64,000 bases of DNA from Ianthella basta (Eukaryota > Porifera > Demospongiae > Verongiida > Ianthellidae): contig OZ025870.1 of assembly GCA_964019415.1 (NCBI GenBank), positions 9,211,415 to 9,275,414 of the forward strand, read 5' to 3'. Of the stretch, positions 20,218-32,338 are shown one piece after another (positions within the stretch are counted from its first letter, which is position 1; every line of letters starts with the position of its first letter). Both the position numbers and the translations under genes were made by a program. A model generated the notes under the pieces. The model searched no databases and had not been told where the DNA came from. It saw only the letters and a program-made list of their open reading frames with translations.

Positions 20218-23160
20218 ATGGCGGAAAGATCTCAAGCACGATCGCAAAGATGTTGCCCATGTATGAAGACTGGTCGCTGTGTGAGGTGTCAGTGCGTGAA
20301 GAATAAGCTATCGTGTGTCGATTGTTGGCCATCGCTGTCAAACCCAATTAGATGCCAGAATTTGAAGCGCTCACCTTTAACACCGATTCCAGTCGCGGAA
20401 TCTCGCGTAAGAAGTAACGTTGAAAGCCCTCGCATACCGGATTGCACTCACTCAGAAGATTCAGAATCTATCGGTTCGGAAATTGGAGAACTGCTTAAAT
20501 TTTTAGCCAAGCCTACAAGGATTTTAAGAAGGATACCCCGCCTGTCTCGACCATCTGCTGCTAGAAAGCTCGCCGCCATTATTGAACAAGTTGTGTCTCG
20601 TAATGACGTCCCATCCTGGGCTAGGCTTCTCCAATTTCCCAGAAGGTGTCTTCGCCGTCCTGAGCGAGGGGGTAGGCGGTGGAGTTTGGCTTCTTCAGTT
20701 AGTAAGCAAGTGTCCGAAGAGAACGGTGATCCCGACGAGTCGTACAGTACTGAAAGCTATGGAAGACGGCCAAAATCGCGGAATTCTACGGAGGCATTGG
20801 CGGCCAGAGTCAGCAGCAAGTTGGAGGAAGGGGACTACAGAGGTGCAGTGAGGTTGGCTTGTAGCAGGGACACAATAGCAGAGCAGTCCCCTTCCACAAT
20901 TGAAGCCATGAAACTGAAGCATCCCCCGCGGAATTTGAATTCCATCATTGAGGATCAGCCACACCCGGCTCCCTTGAGTTTCACTGTTAATGAAGAATTG
21001 ATTAGAAGAGCAATCATGTCGTTTCCCAGTGGCTCTAGTGGGGGAACTGATGGTTTGCTGCCACAACACCTGAAGGATCTTATTGGACCTGCAGCAGAGG
21101 ATGGTGCTGTAAGTGTTTTGAATGCGCTAACTGCCTTGATTACCTTGATTCTAGAAGGTAGAACACCTGTAGCAGTACGCAGTTTATCGTTCGGTGCTAA
21201 ACTTACAGCGCTCACAAAAGAAAATGGTGGCCTTCGCCCAATTGCTGTGGGAAGTACCATCAGGAGACTTGCTTCTAAGTGTGCATGCCTTCATGCTCTC
21301 AATACCATCCCAGATATCCTGGCTCCCCACCAATTAGGGTTTGGAATTCCCAGTGGAGTGGAAGCAGCAGTGCATGCCACAAGGATTTATTTGCACAACC
21401 TACCATCCAACAAAGCCCTCATTAAGGTAGATTTTGAAAATGCATTCAACAGTGTCAGGCGTGACAAGATGCTTTATGCAGTGAAGAAGTTCATTCCAGA
21501 ACTATTGCCATATGTCCACTCAGCCTACTCTACCGAGTCAGTGCTTTTATGGGAGAAAGTGGAGATCATCTCATCAGAGGGTATACAACAAGGAGACCCT
21601 ATTGGCCCATTGTTGTTCTGCTTATCCATCCACGACCTTGTCTCTAGTTTGAAGTCAGAGTACAAGATCTTCTATCTTGATGATGGTACAATAGGAGGCA
21701 CACTTGAGGACATCGCTGCGGACCTGTCATTCATCGAAGAAGCAGGGGAGCAACTAGGCTTGCGACTTAATGTAGCAAAGTCTGAACTGATCTATAATGA
21801 TGGTTTTGATACACAGGATATGCCTGTGCTGGCTGATCTGCAGTATGTTAGTCCTGATCAAGCAATGTTACTGGGGTCTCCTTTGGGGGCTATGTCATTG
21901 AAGAAAGTTTTGGATTGCCAAATTAGCCAGCTTCAATTGATAGGAGAACGCCTGCACCACCTCCATGCACATGATGCTCTTACTCTCCTTCGGCATTCAT
22001 TCTCTGTCCCAAAACTGCTACATATTTTGCGTACATCACCAGCTTTCCAGACACCTTTGTTAATTTCTTGGGACCATCTGCTGCTATCCATCTTGTCTAA
22101 GATCACCAACCTCAACTTCCATCCCTGCTGGCTTCAGGCCACTCTCCCTGTCTGGTGTGGTGGTCTTGGCATACGAAGGGCCTCCCATCTTGCACCTACT
22201 GCCTTTTTGGCTTCAGCTGATGGAGCCCTGTCGCTTATGCTAGACCTGTTACCAGCTCACCTCTCAACAACTCAGTATGAGGAAAGAGATTTTGCTTTGA
22301 GGGTGTGGAAGCAAGACCTACCACCCGAGATGCCTGCACCCACTACATCGAGTAGGCAGAAAGTCTGGGATAGGCCAAGGATTGATGCTCTGTTTGAGAC
22401 CATCCTCACACTCTGCAATGATGATGAATCCAGAGCCAGGTTGCTGGCTGCTGGCTCAGCAGAATCTGGAGCATCGCTGAATGCTCCGCCAGTTTCTTCC
22501 CTTGGACTGAGAATGAGTGATGAGGCCATCAGTATTGCTGTGGGTTTGAGAGTGGGTGCTCCCCTTGGACAGCCTCACCAGTGTGCACACTGTGGCAGTA
22601 ATGTTGACCAATTTTTCAGACATGGTCTAAGTTGTCGTTTCAGCCAGGGGAGATTGTCGCGTCACAATACTGTGAATAGTCTCATCCAACACGCTCTCAC
22701 AGCTGCGAAAATCCCCTCTCGGCTAGAGCCTTCAGGGTTGCACCGGGCAGATGGGAAGCGTCCTGATGGGATGACCATGGTTCCCTGGGAACAAGGAAAG
22801 TATCTAGTATGGGATGCCACATGTGTCGATACGTTTTGTCAGTCGCACCGTCGAAGAGCAGCCACAGAGCCAGGAGGAGCAGCGGCACATGCTGAAGAAG
22901 AGAAGGCCAAGAAGTATGCTCACCTGGACAGCATGTATCTTTTCCAGCCAGTTGCTCTGGAGACTTGTGGTACCATTGGTCCAAAGTCCAGGGATTTTCT
23001 GAGGGAGCTTGGCCAGCGGCTCAAGATGGTTACTGGGGAAGCACGGTCATGTACCTTTCTACTGCAGAGAATCTCCATTGCCATTCAGGTCGGAAATGCA
23101 GCATCGGTGATTGCATCCCTCCCTGACAGTGCTAATGTTGACATCAGTTTTGATCTCTGA
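20218..23160 (+). CDS. RLE-type LINE protein: zinc cluster, reverse transcriptase, restriction-like endonuclease
   Basis: An uninterrupted 980-aa protein from ATG 20218 to TGA. Residues about 12-47 form a cysteine cluster (CCPCMKTGRCVRCQC...CVDC). The reverse transcriptase follows: GGLRPIAVGS, VDFENAFNSV with catalytic D405, QQGDPIGPLLF (457-467) and YLDD (486-489). Near the end are a C-X2-C-X9-H-X3-C knuckle (C789, C792, H802, C806) and a restriction-like endonuclease core with RPDG (D850) and VWDAT (D866), then AEEEKAKKYAHL. This order defines a single-ORF, RLE-class non-LTR retrotransposon, which copies its RNA at a nicked chromosomal target. Its intact length suggests a recent or active copy. 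No poly(A) tail or target duplication was located by eye; the 3' part of the element probably ends between 23200 and 23400. Confidence 0.9.
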   Translation: MAERSQARSQRCCPCMKTGRCVRCQCVKNKLSCVDCWPSLSNPIRCQNLKRSPLTPIPVAESRVRSNVESPRIPDCTHSEDSESIGSEIGELLKFLAKPTRILRRIPRLSRPSAARKLAAIIEQVVSRNDVPSWARLLQFPRRCLRRPERGGRRWSLASSVSKQVSEENGDPDESYSTESYGRRPKSRNSTEALAARVSSKLEEGDYRGAVRLACSRDTIAEQSPSTIEAMKLKHPPRNLNSIIEDQPHPAPLSFTVNEELIRRAIMSFPSGSSGGTDGLLPQHLKDLIGPAAEDGAVSVLNALTALITLILEGRTPVAVRSLSFGAKLTALTKENGGLRPIAVGSTIRRLASKCACLHALNTIPDILAPHQLGFGIPSGVEAAVHATRIYLHNLPSNKALIKVDFENAFNSVRRDKMLYAVKKFIPELLPYVHSAYSTESVLLWEKVEIISSEGIQQGDPIGPLLFCLSIHDLVSSLKSEYKIFYLDDGTIGGTLEDIAADLSFIEEAGEQLGLRLNVAKSELIYNDGFDTQDMPVLADLQYVSPDQAMLLGSPLGAMSLKKVLDCQISQLQLIGERLHHLHAHDALTLLRHSFSVPKLLHILRTSPAFQTPLLISWDHLLLSILSKITNLNFHPCWLQATLPVWCGGLGIRRASHLAPTAFLASADGALSLMLDLLPAHLSTTQYEERDFALRVWKQDLPPEMPAPTTSSRQKVWDRPRIDALFETILTLCNDDESRARLLAAGSAESGASLNAPPVSSLGLRMSDEAISIAVGLRVGAPLGQPHQCAHCGSNVDQFFRHGLSCRFSQGRLSRHNTVNSLIQHALTAAKIPSRLEPSGLHRADGKRPDGMTMVPWEQGKYLVWDATCVDTFCQSHRRRAATEPGGAAAHAEEEKAKKYAHLDSMYLFQPVALETCGTIGPKSRDFLRELGQRLKMVTGEARSCTFLLQRISIAIQVGNAASVIASLPDSANVDISFDL

Positions 23161-25009
23161 CGATTCTGTTTTAGCATTTTGCATGCATGCTTATTTAGGG
23201 TGTACTGTACTTTTAGCACTATTTAGTGTTTAAGCACTGTGTGTCAGAATCTGTATATGTGATATTATTATTGTGGTTAATCTATTATTGTATTTTATTA
23301 CAATGTAAAGCACTTACGTACACTCATACCATTATTACCTATTCATTATAGCATTGTAATAATAATATCAATATTGATATATATTCACGGTGCCATATAC
23401 AAACTGTACAAAGGAATACTGTAGGTTTCCCGCTAGTAACATAATGTTTTGGAAATCACTTCAGCCTGGAACAAGATGGATTGCCCATTGCTCCTATCTT
23501 GGCTTGCATGCTGTATGAATAAGCACTTCGTTTTGCACATATTCCCAGGCATCAATCAAACAGTGGACATTCAGCTGCCTATATATATATATGCACACCA
23601 TGCATGCATGTAGACTTCAGGAAGGTGCACGTGTGCTTCTGATCGTGAGAGTGCATTCATACTTAAATCATTATGGGGTGCCCCATAAAATCATGCACAT
23701 TGATGACTTTCTACAGCAGCACTAGAATGCAAACTAGAATGCTGCAGTCTCTATATACACGCATGAAAGCTCATGAATTACGCTACTATACTGCTGTATG
23801 TATAATTATTTGGGTGCATATAGTAAGGTGAGAATATACTGTGAGGTGTAATAATATAATCATATATATATATATATATATATACAGTGCAAGTTATATA
23901 TATATATATATATATATACAGTGCAAGTAACAATATACACCACTTTTCACACCTGAAGCCATAAATATAATATAATATAATATAATATAATATAATATAA
24001 TGTTTGGGGACTGTGGGCACCCTGTGGCGCAGACCATTGGTAAGATGGCAAACTGAAGGCAATTTTAACGATTTTAAATATGACAGAATTTTTAATTAAG
24101 CCTTTGTTTACGTGCAAGGTGGCGCCAAATTGCAAATATAAAATGCCATAGCCCCATATCATTGCTATAGCACATTTATATAGTATGGTGATTGCGCAAA
24201 TATGGGGATTTAAGCATTAGCAGGTGGTCCTATATATGTGATATAGACCTGAAAAGAGGTCTGATATCACGACATCAAAGCTCTGATTGCGCAACAGGTC
24301 TGATATTAAGAAGAAATGTAATGAAACCAGAGCCAAATGTGTGTACTGTCAGGCGAAGCAGTCTTACCATTTCACTATGTCTGTGACAATCAGTTCTGCG
24401 GAGGATCTTGACGCTCCAGGAAAAAACGCGACCGCTAAAAATCGTCGAAGGAAAGTCAGTTGTACAAGATACATGCGTAAAGAAACGTACTCTAGGAACC
24501 GAGCACTGAGTCCGGCTCTGTTGCGCGAAACTATGGCGTGGAAGACGCGCAGACACGGTCCGTTGAGCGACTTCTTCAGATGACGAACACAAAGTCCAGC
24601 TGGATATCGTCGAAAGCTCTCAAATGTGGTTAAAATTTCCCCTCTAGTTCTGAGTCTGCATCGAAGTCGGTGTTCTGCCAGAAAAGAAGCGTTTTCAGGA
24701 CTCTCCGTCCAGCACCCTGTCATGGCCACAACCAAAACTGCTGACTGTGCATTATTTTGAATTCGGTAATCTCATTGGTCAGCGTACTGCCAATATGCGC
24801 GCAGTATTCTCATTGGTCAGCCCTGAAGCTTGTTGTGACGTCACGGAGGCGTCTACTGAATGCAATGGTACCGTAGCCCGTTCCAGAAGGTTCAGTGACG
24901 TAATGCAGGCGCTTATGGAATGCAAATGGCGTCGTCGCCGGAGAGGTCTAGGCTCGATATTGCTGCAGAAGGTTCGTTCCTGTTGCGCACTCACCATACT
25001 ATATAAGAC
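23161..25009. other. AT-rich intergenic region with microsatellites and CCAAT-box segment
   Basis: (TA)n tracts lie at about 23864-23884 and 23896-23918, each followed by CAGTGCAAGT, the end motif of the foldback family further right. (TATAA)n lies at 23966-24001. From about 24400 to 24950 the sequence is richer in GC, with two CTCATTGGTCAG blocks and repeated TGACGTCA/GTGACGTAATGCAGGCG motifs, as in a promoter region. Overlapping open frames of about 100 codons on both strands there are unrecognised; the 123-codon minus-strand frame (24735-24364) could be a first exon but has no supporting motif. Confidence 0.4.
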
Positions 25010-25147
25010 ATATAGTACGGTAGGTCGGTCTATAGCCTCTATATAGGACCTCGGTGCTCATATTTACCTCGGCGCTTCGCGCCTCGGTAAATATGTAAGC
25101 GCCTCGGTCCTATATATTGGCTATAGACCTCTCTACCGTACTATATG
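25010..25147. mobile_element. 138-bp hairpin MITE
   Basis: ATATAGTACGGTAG at the left is mirrored by CTACCGTACTATAT at the right, and the arms match almost throughout (GTCTATAGCC, TATATAGGACC, ATATTTACCTCGGCGC) up to a TTC loop near 25077. It is a near-perfect foldback with AT-rich, TA-containing ends. The following 25148-25436 contains GTGACGTCA-type motifs but no gene. Confidence 0.75.
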
Positions 25148-27254
25148 CATTACATATTGATAGTGGGTGTTATAATAATTTAATATGAAAATCCAGCAAA
25201 TGCTCACAAAACTTCCTAGGCAAGAGCAAGTGGTCGATGAGGCTGTGAACTCAGCAGGGATTAGTAATTAAAGACTCTGGTGTTCAATTAGAAGGCTGAC
25301 AATTTAGTGTGACATCATGGAACGGTGACGGTTTGTGTGACGTCACGCAAACGTCACACCCTAGTCGATCTAAAATATAGCGTTCTTTTCGTGACGTCAC
25401 CTTTCGCACCTCAAAGACCTCCTTGAAGTGGCCGGCAGGAAGAAATTTCTTCCCATGCACCCTCAATTCAATGGCATGCCCTTAGGCAAGCTTACATTTG
25501 CTTGCTGCAGCGTGCACTCCAATGGCGGCGGTGCAGGTTCTGACCAGCTGTAACTTGCGCTGGTGGTCTTTTTCTTCAGCCATTGAGCGCATTCACTTTC
25601 TGGCACATGTGGTGGTGCGAATGGTGCTGGTGCCACTGTAACTTGCACAGGTGGTCTTTTTCTATGACCAACTAGCGCAGATACTCTACTGGCACATGTG
25701 GTGGTGGCTACTGTAACTTGCACTGGTGGTGCTTTTTTTCTATGACCAACTAGCACAGATACTCTACTGGCACAGGTGGTGGTGGCTGCGATATTGTAAC
25801 TTGCACTGTGTGGATACAGTGCAAGTTACAATATATACCACTAATCTAAAGTAAATAATATAATATAAATAGATAAATAAATAATTCCCAGGAGGGTTGG
25901 CGGCCTTCATGAGCATATGCTAGGTATGGCTTTGAAGTATGGGAGATTTGAAGACTTTTAAATGAGACGGAATTTTTAATTAAGTATTCATTCTTCTACA
26001 AGCAGCCTGCAAAATACTAATATAAATGCACATAGGAGAACACTTAATTATGGTGCATTTATATTGATGCATAGTGGTATCTTGTATATTAATGCAACTG
26101 GGCTCGTTGAGACATGAAACTTGGTGGACACATCCAAGTGGTCCACCTTCCTATGTTATTAGCGGGATTTCTTAATTAGTCTCAAAATGGCCGACATATG
26201 TGAGGTGTACCATTTATTTAACCAGCCAGGCCCACTCAGTCTTGACACTTGGTGGACCTAGCCAGATAATCCAACTGTTCATGTCATTAGCTGGATTTCT
26301 TAATTAGTCACAAAATGGCCAAGAAAAGCGAGGTTTAATGCATATCCCACATACCCAGCTCCGCTAAGTCTTGATACTAAGTGGACATAGTTAGATGACC
26401 CATTTGCTCGTGTCATTAGCAGGATTGCTTAATTAGTCACAAAATGGAGGCGATGTCTTGAACAATCACATATTGACACCAATTTGTAGGCATTTGCTGC
26501 TATGCTGGAGCAGAGCAGCACCCACATGTACACTTGCTCACAACTATCCAGCCACAATATCCAGCTACTATACCACCAATGATAAATACAACCACCATCA
26601 CCACAACAGTGGAAGTTGCAATGAGTAGTATATTATGTGCTACAGCTGAAAGAAAACAGACCACCATGCACATCAGGTCCTGCTACCATATACTACTACC
26701 ACCACCACACAGTGCAAGTTACAATATTACGGCCACCACATGCATTTCTAGATGAAACGACCGCCACCACCACCACACTGTGCAAGTTTCAATGCATGCA
26801 TTCAGTATATGCGCCATTGCTCTAGAAAAAAACACCACCGCCACCACCACCACACAGTGCAAGTTACAATATCGCAGCCACCACCACCTGTGCCAGTAGA
26901 GTATCTGGGTCAGTTGGTCATAGAAAAAGACCACCAGTGCAAGTTACAGTAGCCACCACCACATGTGCCAGTAGAGTATCTGCGCTAGTTGGTCATTGAA
27001 AAAGACCACCAGTGCAAGTTACAGTGGCTCCGGGCCAGCACATGCAAGTTACAGCCGGTCAGAACCTGCACCGCTGCCATTTGAATGCATGCTGCAGCAA
27101 GCAATTGTAACTTGCCTAAGGGCATGCCATTGAATTTCTTCCCATGCACTCACAATTCAATGGCTTGCCCTTAGGCAAGCTTACAATTGCTTGCTGCAGC
27201 GTGCATTCCAATGGCAGCGTGCAGATTCTGACTGGCTGTAACTTGCACTGGTGG

Positions 27255-29250
27255 TCAGTCATGACACTTGATAGACCTAGCCAGATAATGCAACTGTTCA
27301 TGTCATTAGCAGGATTTCTTAATTAGTGGCAAAATGGCCAAGAAAAATGAGGTTCATTGCATATCTTACCGACCCAGCCCTGCTAAGTCATGATACTAAG
27401 TGGATGAAGTTAGATGACCAATTTCCTCATGTCATTGACAGTATTGCTTAATTAGTCACAAAATGAAGGCGATGTTTTGAACAATCACATTTTGAAACCA
27501 ATTTGTAGGCATTTGCCGCTATGCTGGAGCAGAGCAGCACCAACATGTACACTTGCTCACAACTATCCAGCCACAATATCCAGCTACTACACCACCACAT
27601 AGATAAATACAACCGCCATCACCACCACCACAGTGGAAGTTGCAATGAACACACCAGTATAATATTATGTGCTAGAGCTGCAAGAAAACAGACCACCACA
27701 TCAGGCGCTGCTACTACATACTACTACTACCACCACCACACAGTGCAAGTTACAATATTACGGCCACCACATGCATTCCTAAATGAAAATGACCACCACC
27801 ACCACCACATGGTGCCAGTACAATGGATGCATTCAGTATATGTGCCATTGCTCTAGAAAAAACACCACCACCACCACCACACAGTGCAAGTTACAATATT
27901 GCAGCCACCACCACCTGTGCCAGTAAAGTATCTGTGCTAGTTGGTCATAGAGAAAAAGACCACCAGTGCAAGTTACAGTAGCCACCACCACATGTGCCAG
28001 TAGAGTATCTGCACTAGTTGGTCATAGAAAAAGACCTCCAGTGCAAGTTACAGTGGCACCAGCACCATTCGCACCACCACATGTGCCAGAAAGTAAATGC
28101 GCTCAATGGCTGAAGAAAAAGACCACCAGCGCAAGTTACAGCTGGTCAGAACCTGCACCGCCACCATTGGAGTGCACGCTGCAGCAAGCAAATGTAAGCT
28201 TACCTAAGGGCATGCCATTGAATTGAGGGTGCGTGGGAAGAAATTCAATGGCATGCCCTTAGGCAAGTTGTTTTGAGCGCATTTACTTTCTGGCACATGT
28301 GGTGGTGCGAATGGTGCTGGTGCCACTGTAACTTGCACTGGAGGTCTTTTTCTATGACCAACTAGTGCAGATACTCTACTGGCACATGTGGTGGTGGCTA
28401 CTGTAACTTGCACTGGTGGTCTTTTTCTCTATGACCAACTAGCACAGATACTCTACTGGCACAGGTGGTGGTGGCTGCGATATTGTAACTTGCACTGTGT
28501 GGTGGTGGTGGTGGTGTTTTTTCTAGAGCAATGGCACATATACTGAATGCATCCATTGTACTGGCACCATGTGGTGGTGGTGGTGGTCATTTTCATTTAG
28601 GAATGCATGTGGTGGCCGTAATATTGTAACTTGCACTGTGTGGTGGTGGTAGTAGTAGTATGTAGTAGTAGCAGCGCCTGATGTGGTGGTCTGTTTTCTT
28701 GCAGCTCTAGCACATAATATTATACTGGTGTGTTCATTGCAACTTCCACTGTGGTGGTGGTGATGGCGGTTGTATTTATCTATGTGGTGGTGTAGTAGCT
28801 GGATATTGTGGCTGGATAGTTGTGAGCAAGTGTACATGTTGGTGCTGCTCTGCTCCAGCATAGCGGCAAATGCCTACAAATTGGTTTCAAAATGTGATTG
28901 TTCAAAACATCGCCTCCATTTTGTGACTAATTAAGCAATACTGTTAATGACATGAGGAAATTGGTCATCTAACTTCATCCACTTAGTATCATGACTTAGC
29001 AGGGCTGGGTCGGTAAGATATGCAATGAACCTCATTTTTCTTGGCCATTTTCCCACTAATTAAGAAATCCTGCTAATGACATGAACAGTTGCATTATCTG
29101 GCTAGGTCTATCAAGTGTCATGACTGAGCGGGCCGGGCTGGTTGAATACATCATACACATCACATATGTCGGCCATTTTGAGACTAATTAAGAAATCCTG
29201 CTAATAACATAGGAAGGTGGACCACTTGAACGTGTCCACCAAGTTTCACG
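27255..29250. repeat. large inverted repeat, centre about 28228
   Basis: Left arm 27255-28212 and right arm 28244 to about 29140 are near-identical reverse complements, including the modules around CATGTCATTAGCAGGATT, the CTGGAGCAGAGCAGCACC block and the CACCAC arrays. The centre reads GCCATTGAATTGAGGGTGCG. Arms of about 0.9 kb make this the clearest complete foldback in the cluster. Confidence 0.85.
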
Positions 29251-29524
29251 TCTCAACAAGCCCAGTTGCATTAATATACAAGATACCACTATGCATCAAT
29301 ATAAATGCCCTATACATTAAGTGTTCTCCTATGTGCATTTATATTAGCATTTTGCAGGCTGCTTGTAGAAGAATGAAGACTTAATTAAAAATTCCGTCTC
29401 ATTTAAAAGTCTTCAAATCTCCCATACTTCAAAGCCATACCTAGCACATGTTCATGAGGGCCGCCAACCTCCCTGGGAATTATTTATCTATTTATATTAT
29501 ATTATTTACTTTAGATTAGTGGTG

Positions 29525-30659
29525 AAACCATTAAACCATCGAGAAAGATAAGAAAACATACATGGCTTTTGTGGATCTGGAAAAGGCATACGACAATGTA
29601 AGCAGGGAAAAGTTGTGGAAAGTGCTATATGCTTATGGGGTGAAAGGAAGGCTGTTAAGGGCAATTCAGGCACTGTATGCCAACGGAAGGGCCAAGGTGA
29701 AAGTTGGGGAAATGGAATCAGAGTTGTTTGAGGTGCATAGAGGTGTGAGGCAGGGTTGCACTCTCTCACCATGGCTCTTTAATGTGTTTATCGACAGTGT
29801 GACGAGGGAGGCAAGAAGGCAATTTCTGAGGGAGGTGAAGTTGTCAACTGGTGATGTAGGGCTACTCCTTTTTGCGGATGACATGGTGGTAATGGCAGAA
29901 TCAGTGGAAGGGCTACAACACAATTTACAGGTGATGAGTGATGTGCTGAGCAGGTGGGAGCTGAGGGCGAATTGGAGAAAGACTAAAGTGATGAGGATTG
30001 CAAGGAAGAGAGAGGAATGTGAAGTCAAAATTGAGGAAGAGGTAATAGAACAGGTAGATGTAATGAAGTACTTGGGTGTGATGATTAGTAGTGATGGGAG
30101 AATGGAGAAGGAAGTAGAGGCAAGGATTGGGGGTGCAACACGGGTGATTGGAGGGTTGAATGATGTAGTACTGAGAAGGAAGGAATTGAGCAAGAGCACT
30201 AAGCTGAAAGTAGTGAATGCCACAGTGATGCCAACATTACTGTACGGTTGTGAGACGTGGACTCTATCTAAGCAGCAGCAACTGAAAGTGCAGGCCACCC
30301 AGATGAAGATGTTAAGACGGATCGAAGGTGTGACTAGGTTGGATCGAATGAGAAATGTAGACATTAGGGAGAAGTTGAGACAAGAAAGTGTTTTGGATGC
30401 AGTGAAGAGAAGGCAGGAGAAGTGGAGGGTTAGACTGGAAGAAATGAGCAATGAGAGGTTAACAAAGAAAGTTTTTGTTGGAGAGATGGAGGGGAAGAGA
30501 CCAAGAGGAAGACCACGCTCAAGATGGACAGATAATTTTAAATAGCTTCTATATCGTATAACTAACTACTTGCCATGCTAACATATCAGTGTATAAGTAT
30601 AGGGATGACCTCCAGTATTGGAGATGTATCCATTTTGGTTATTGAATTGAATTGAATTT
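29525..30659 (+). mobile_element. 5'-truncated LINE with 11-bp target duplication
   Basis: GATTAGTGGTG occurs at 29514-29524 and again at 30660-30670, directly bounding the insert; the uninterrupted foldback sequence elsewhere reads GATTAGTGGTGTATATTG. The insert ends in a TTGAATTGAATTGAATTTG tail, a short tandem-repeat 3' end as in RTE- and CR1-like LINEs. The 5' end starts within the reverse transcriptase. Confidence 0.85.
29562..30545 (+). CDS. partial LINE reverse transcriptase (RTE-like), C-terminal part
   Basis: An open frame of 327 codons starting inside the palm: MAFVDLEKAYDNVSREKLW (an internal methionine, not a true start), then RQGCTLSPWLFN, FADDMVVMAES with the catalytic FADD at residues 104-107, YLGVMISSDG, LYGCETWTLS and a basic C-terminus with RPRGRPRSRW. 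The last two blocks are the usual tail of RTE-type LINE proteins. The upstream apurinic-type endonuclease and the first reverse transcriptase motifs are missing because the copy is 5'-truncated. The remaining frame is unbroken, so the insertion is young. It is dead on arrival as an autonomous element. Confidence 0.85.
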   Translation: MAFVDLEKAYDNVSREKLWKVLYAYGVKGRLLRAIQALYANGRAKVKVGEMESELFEVHRGVRQGCTLSPWLFNVFIDSVTREARRQFLREVKLSTGDVGLLLFADDMVVMAESVEGLQHNLQVMSDVLSRWELRANWRKTKVMRIARKREECEVKIEEEVIEQVDVMKYLGVMISSDGRMEKEVEARIGGATRVIGGLNDVVLRRKELSKSTKLKVVNATVMPTLLYGCETWTLSKQQQLKVQATQMKMLRRIEGVTRLDRMRNVDIREKLRQESVLDAVKRRQEKWRVRLEEMSNERLTKKVFVGEMEGKRPRGRPRSRWTDNFK

Positions 30660-30739
30660 GATTAGTGGTGTATATTGTAACTTGCACTGTATTTACTTTA
30701 GATTAGTGGTGTATATTGTAACTTGCACTGTATATATAT

Positions 30740-31180
30740 CTATACCACCACATGTGCCAGAAAGTATATGCGCTCAATGGCTGAAGAAAAGACCACCAGC
30801 ACAAGTTACAGCCGGTCAGAACCTGCACCGCCGCCATTGGAGTGCACGCTGCAGCAAGCAAATGTAAGCTTGCCTAAGGGCATGCCATTGAATTGGGGTG
30901 CATGGGAAGAAATTCAATGGCATGCCCTTAGGCAAGTTACATTTGCTTGCTGCAGCGTGCACTCCAATGGCGGCGGTGCAGGTTCTGACCGGCTGTAACT
31001 TGTGCTGGTGGTCTTTTCTTCAGCCATTGAGCGCATATACTTTCTGGCACATGTGGTGGTGCGAATGGTGCTGGTGCCACTGTAACTTGCACTGGTGGTC
31101 TTTTTCTATGACCAACTAGCGCAGATACTCTACTGACACATGTGGTGGTGGCTACTGTAACTTGCACTGGTGGTGCTTTT
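30740..31180. repeat. foldback centre near 30897
   Basis: Reverse-complementary arms meet at GCCATTGAATTGGGGTGCAT. The left arm carries CACCACATGTGCCAGAAAGT, the right arm its complement at about 31036-31056. The left arm is shorter than the right, which runs on to about 32370. Confidence 0.8.
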
Positions 31181-32227
31181 TTCTATGACCAACTAGCACA
31201 GATACTCTACTGGCACAGGTGGTGGTGGCTGCGATATTGTAACTTGCACTGTGTGGTGGTGGTGGTGGTGTTTTTTCTAGAGCAATGGCGCATATACTGA
31301 ATGCATGCATTGTACTGGCACCATGTGGTGGTGGTGGTGGTGGTGGTCATTTTCATCTAGGAATGCATGTGGTGGCCGTAATATTGTAACTTGCACTGTG
31401 TGGTGGTGGTGGTAGTAGTATGTGGTAGCAGCGCCTGATGTGGTGGTCTGTTTCCTTGCAGCTCTAGCGCATAATATTATACTGGTGTGCTCATTGCAAC
31501 TTCCACTGTGGTGGTGGTGATGGCGGTTGTATTTATCTATGTGGTGGTGAGTAGCTGGATATTATGGCTGGATAGTTGTGAGCAAGTGTACATGTTGGTG
31601 CTGCTCTGCTTCAGCATAGCGGCAAATGCCTACAAATTGGTGTCAAAATGTGATTGTTCAAAACATCGCCTCCATTTTGTGACTAATTAAGCAATACTGC
31701 TAATGACATGAGGAAATTGGTCATCTAACTTCATCCACTTAGTATCATGACTTAGCAGGGCTGGGTTGGTAAGATATGCAATGAACCTCATTTTTCTCGG
31801 CCATTTTGCCACTAATTAAGAAATCCTGCTAATGACATGAACAGTTGCATTATCTGGCTAGGTCCATCAAGTGTCATGACTGAGCGGGCCGGGCTGGTTG
31901 AATACATCATACACATCACATATGTCGGCCATTTTGAGACTAATTAAGAAATCCCGCTAATAACATAGGAAGGTGGACCACTTGGATGTGTCCACCAAGT
32001 TTCACGTCTCAACGAGCCAAGTTGCATTCATATACAAGATACCACTATGCATCAATATAAATGCACCATACATTAAGTGTTATGCTATGCACATTTATAT
32101 TAGGATTTGGCGGGCTGCTTGTAGAAGAACGAAGACCTAATTAAAAATTCTGCCTCATTTAAAAGTCTTAAAATCTCCCATACTTCAAAGGCACACCTAT
32201 CACATGTTCGTGAGGGGTGCCTAACCC

Positions 32228-32338
32228 CCCGGGAATTATACTATATTATATTATATTATATTATATTATATTATATTATATTATATTATATTATATTATA
32301 TTATATTATATTATATTATATTATATTATATTATTTAC
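32228..32338. repeat. (ATATT)n pentanucleotide tract
   Basis: About twenty head-to-tail ATATT units within a foldback arm, at the AATTCCC joint. Parallel tracts lie at about 35326-35408 and, as (AATAT)n, at 36435-36470 and 40080-40110. Confidence 0.95.

Noticed and set aside
24275-24735. Overlapping frames of 98-123 codons on both strands
   Set aside because: No motif or splice context decides between strands; the CCAAT and TGACGTCA motifs suggest a promoter or first exon, but the evidence is too thin for a gene call.
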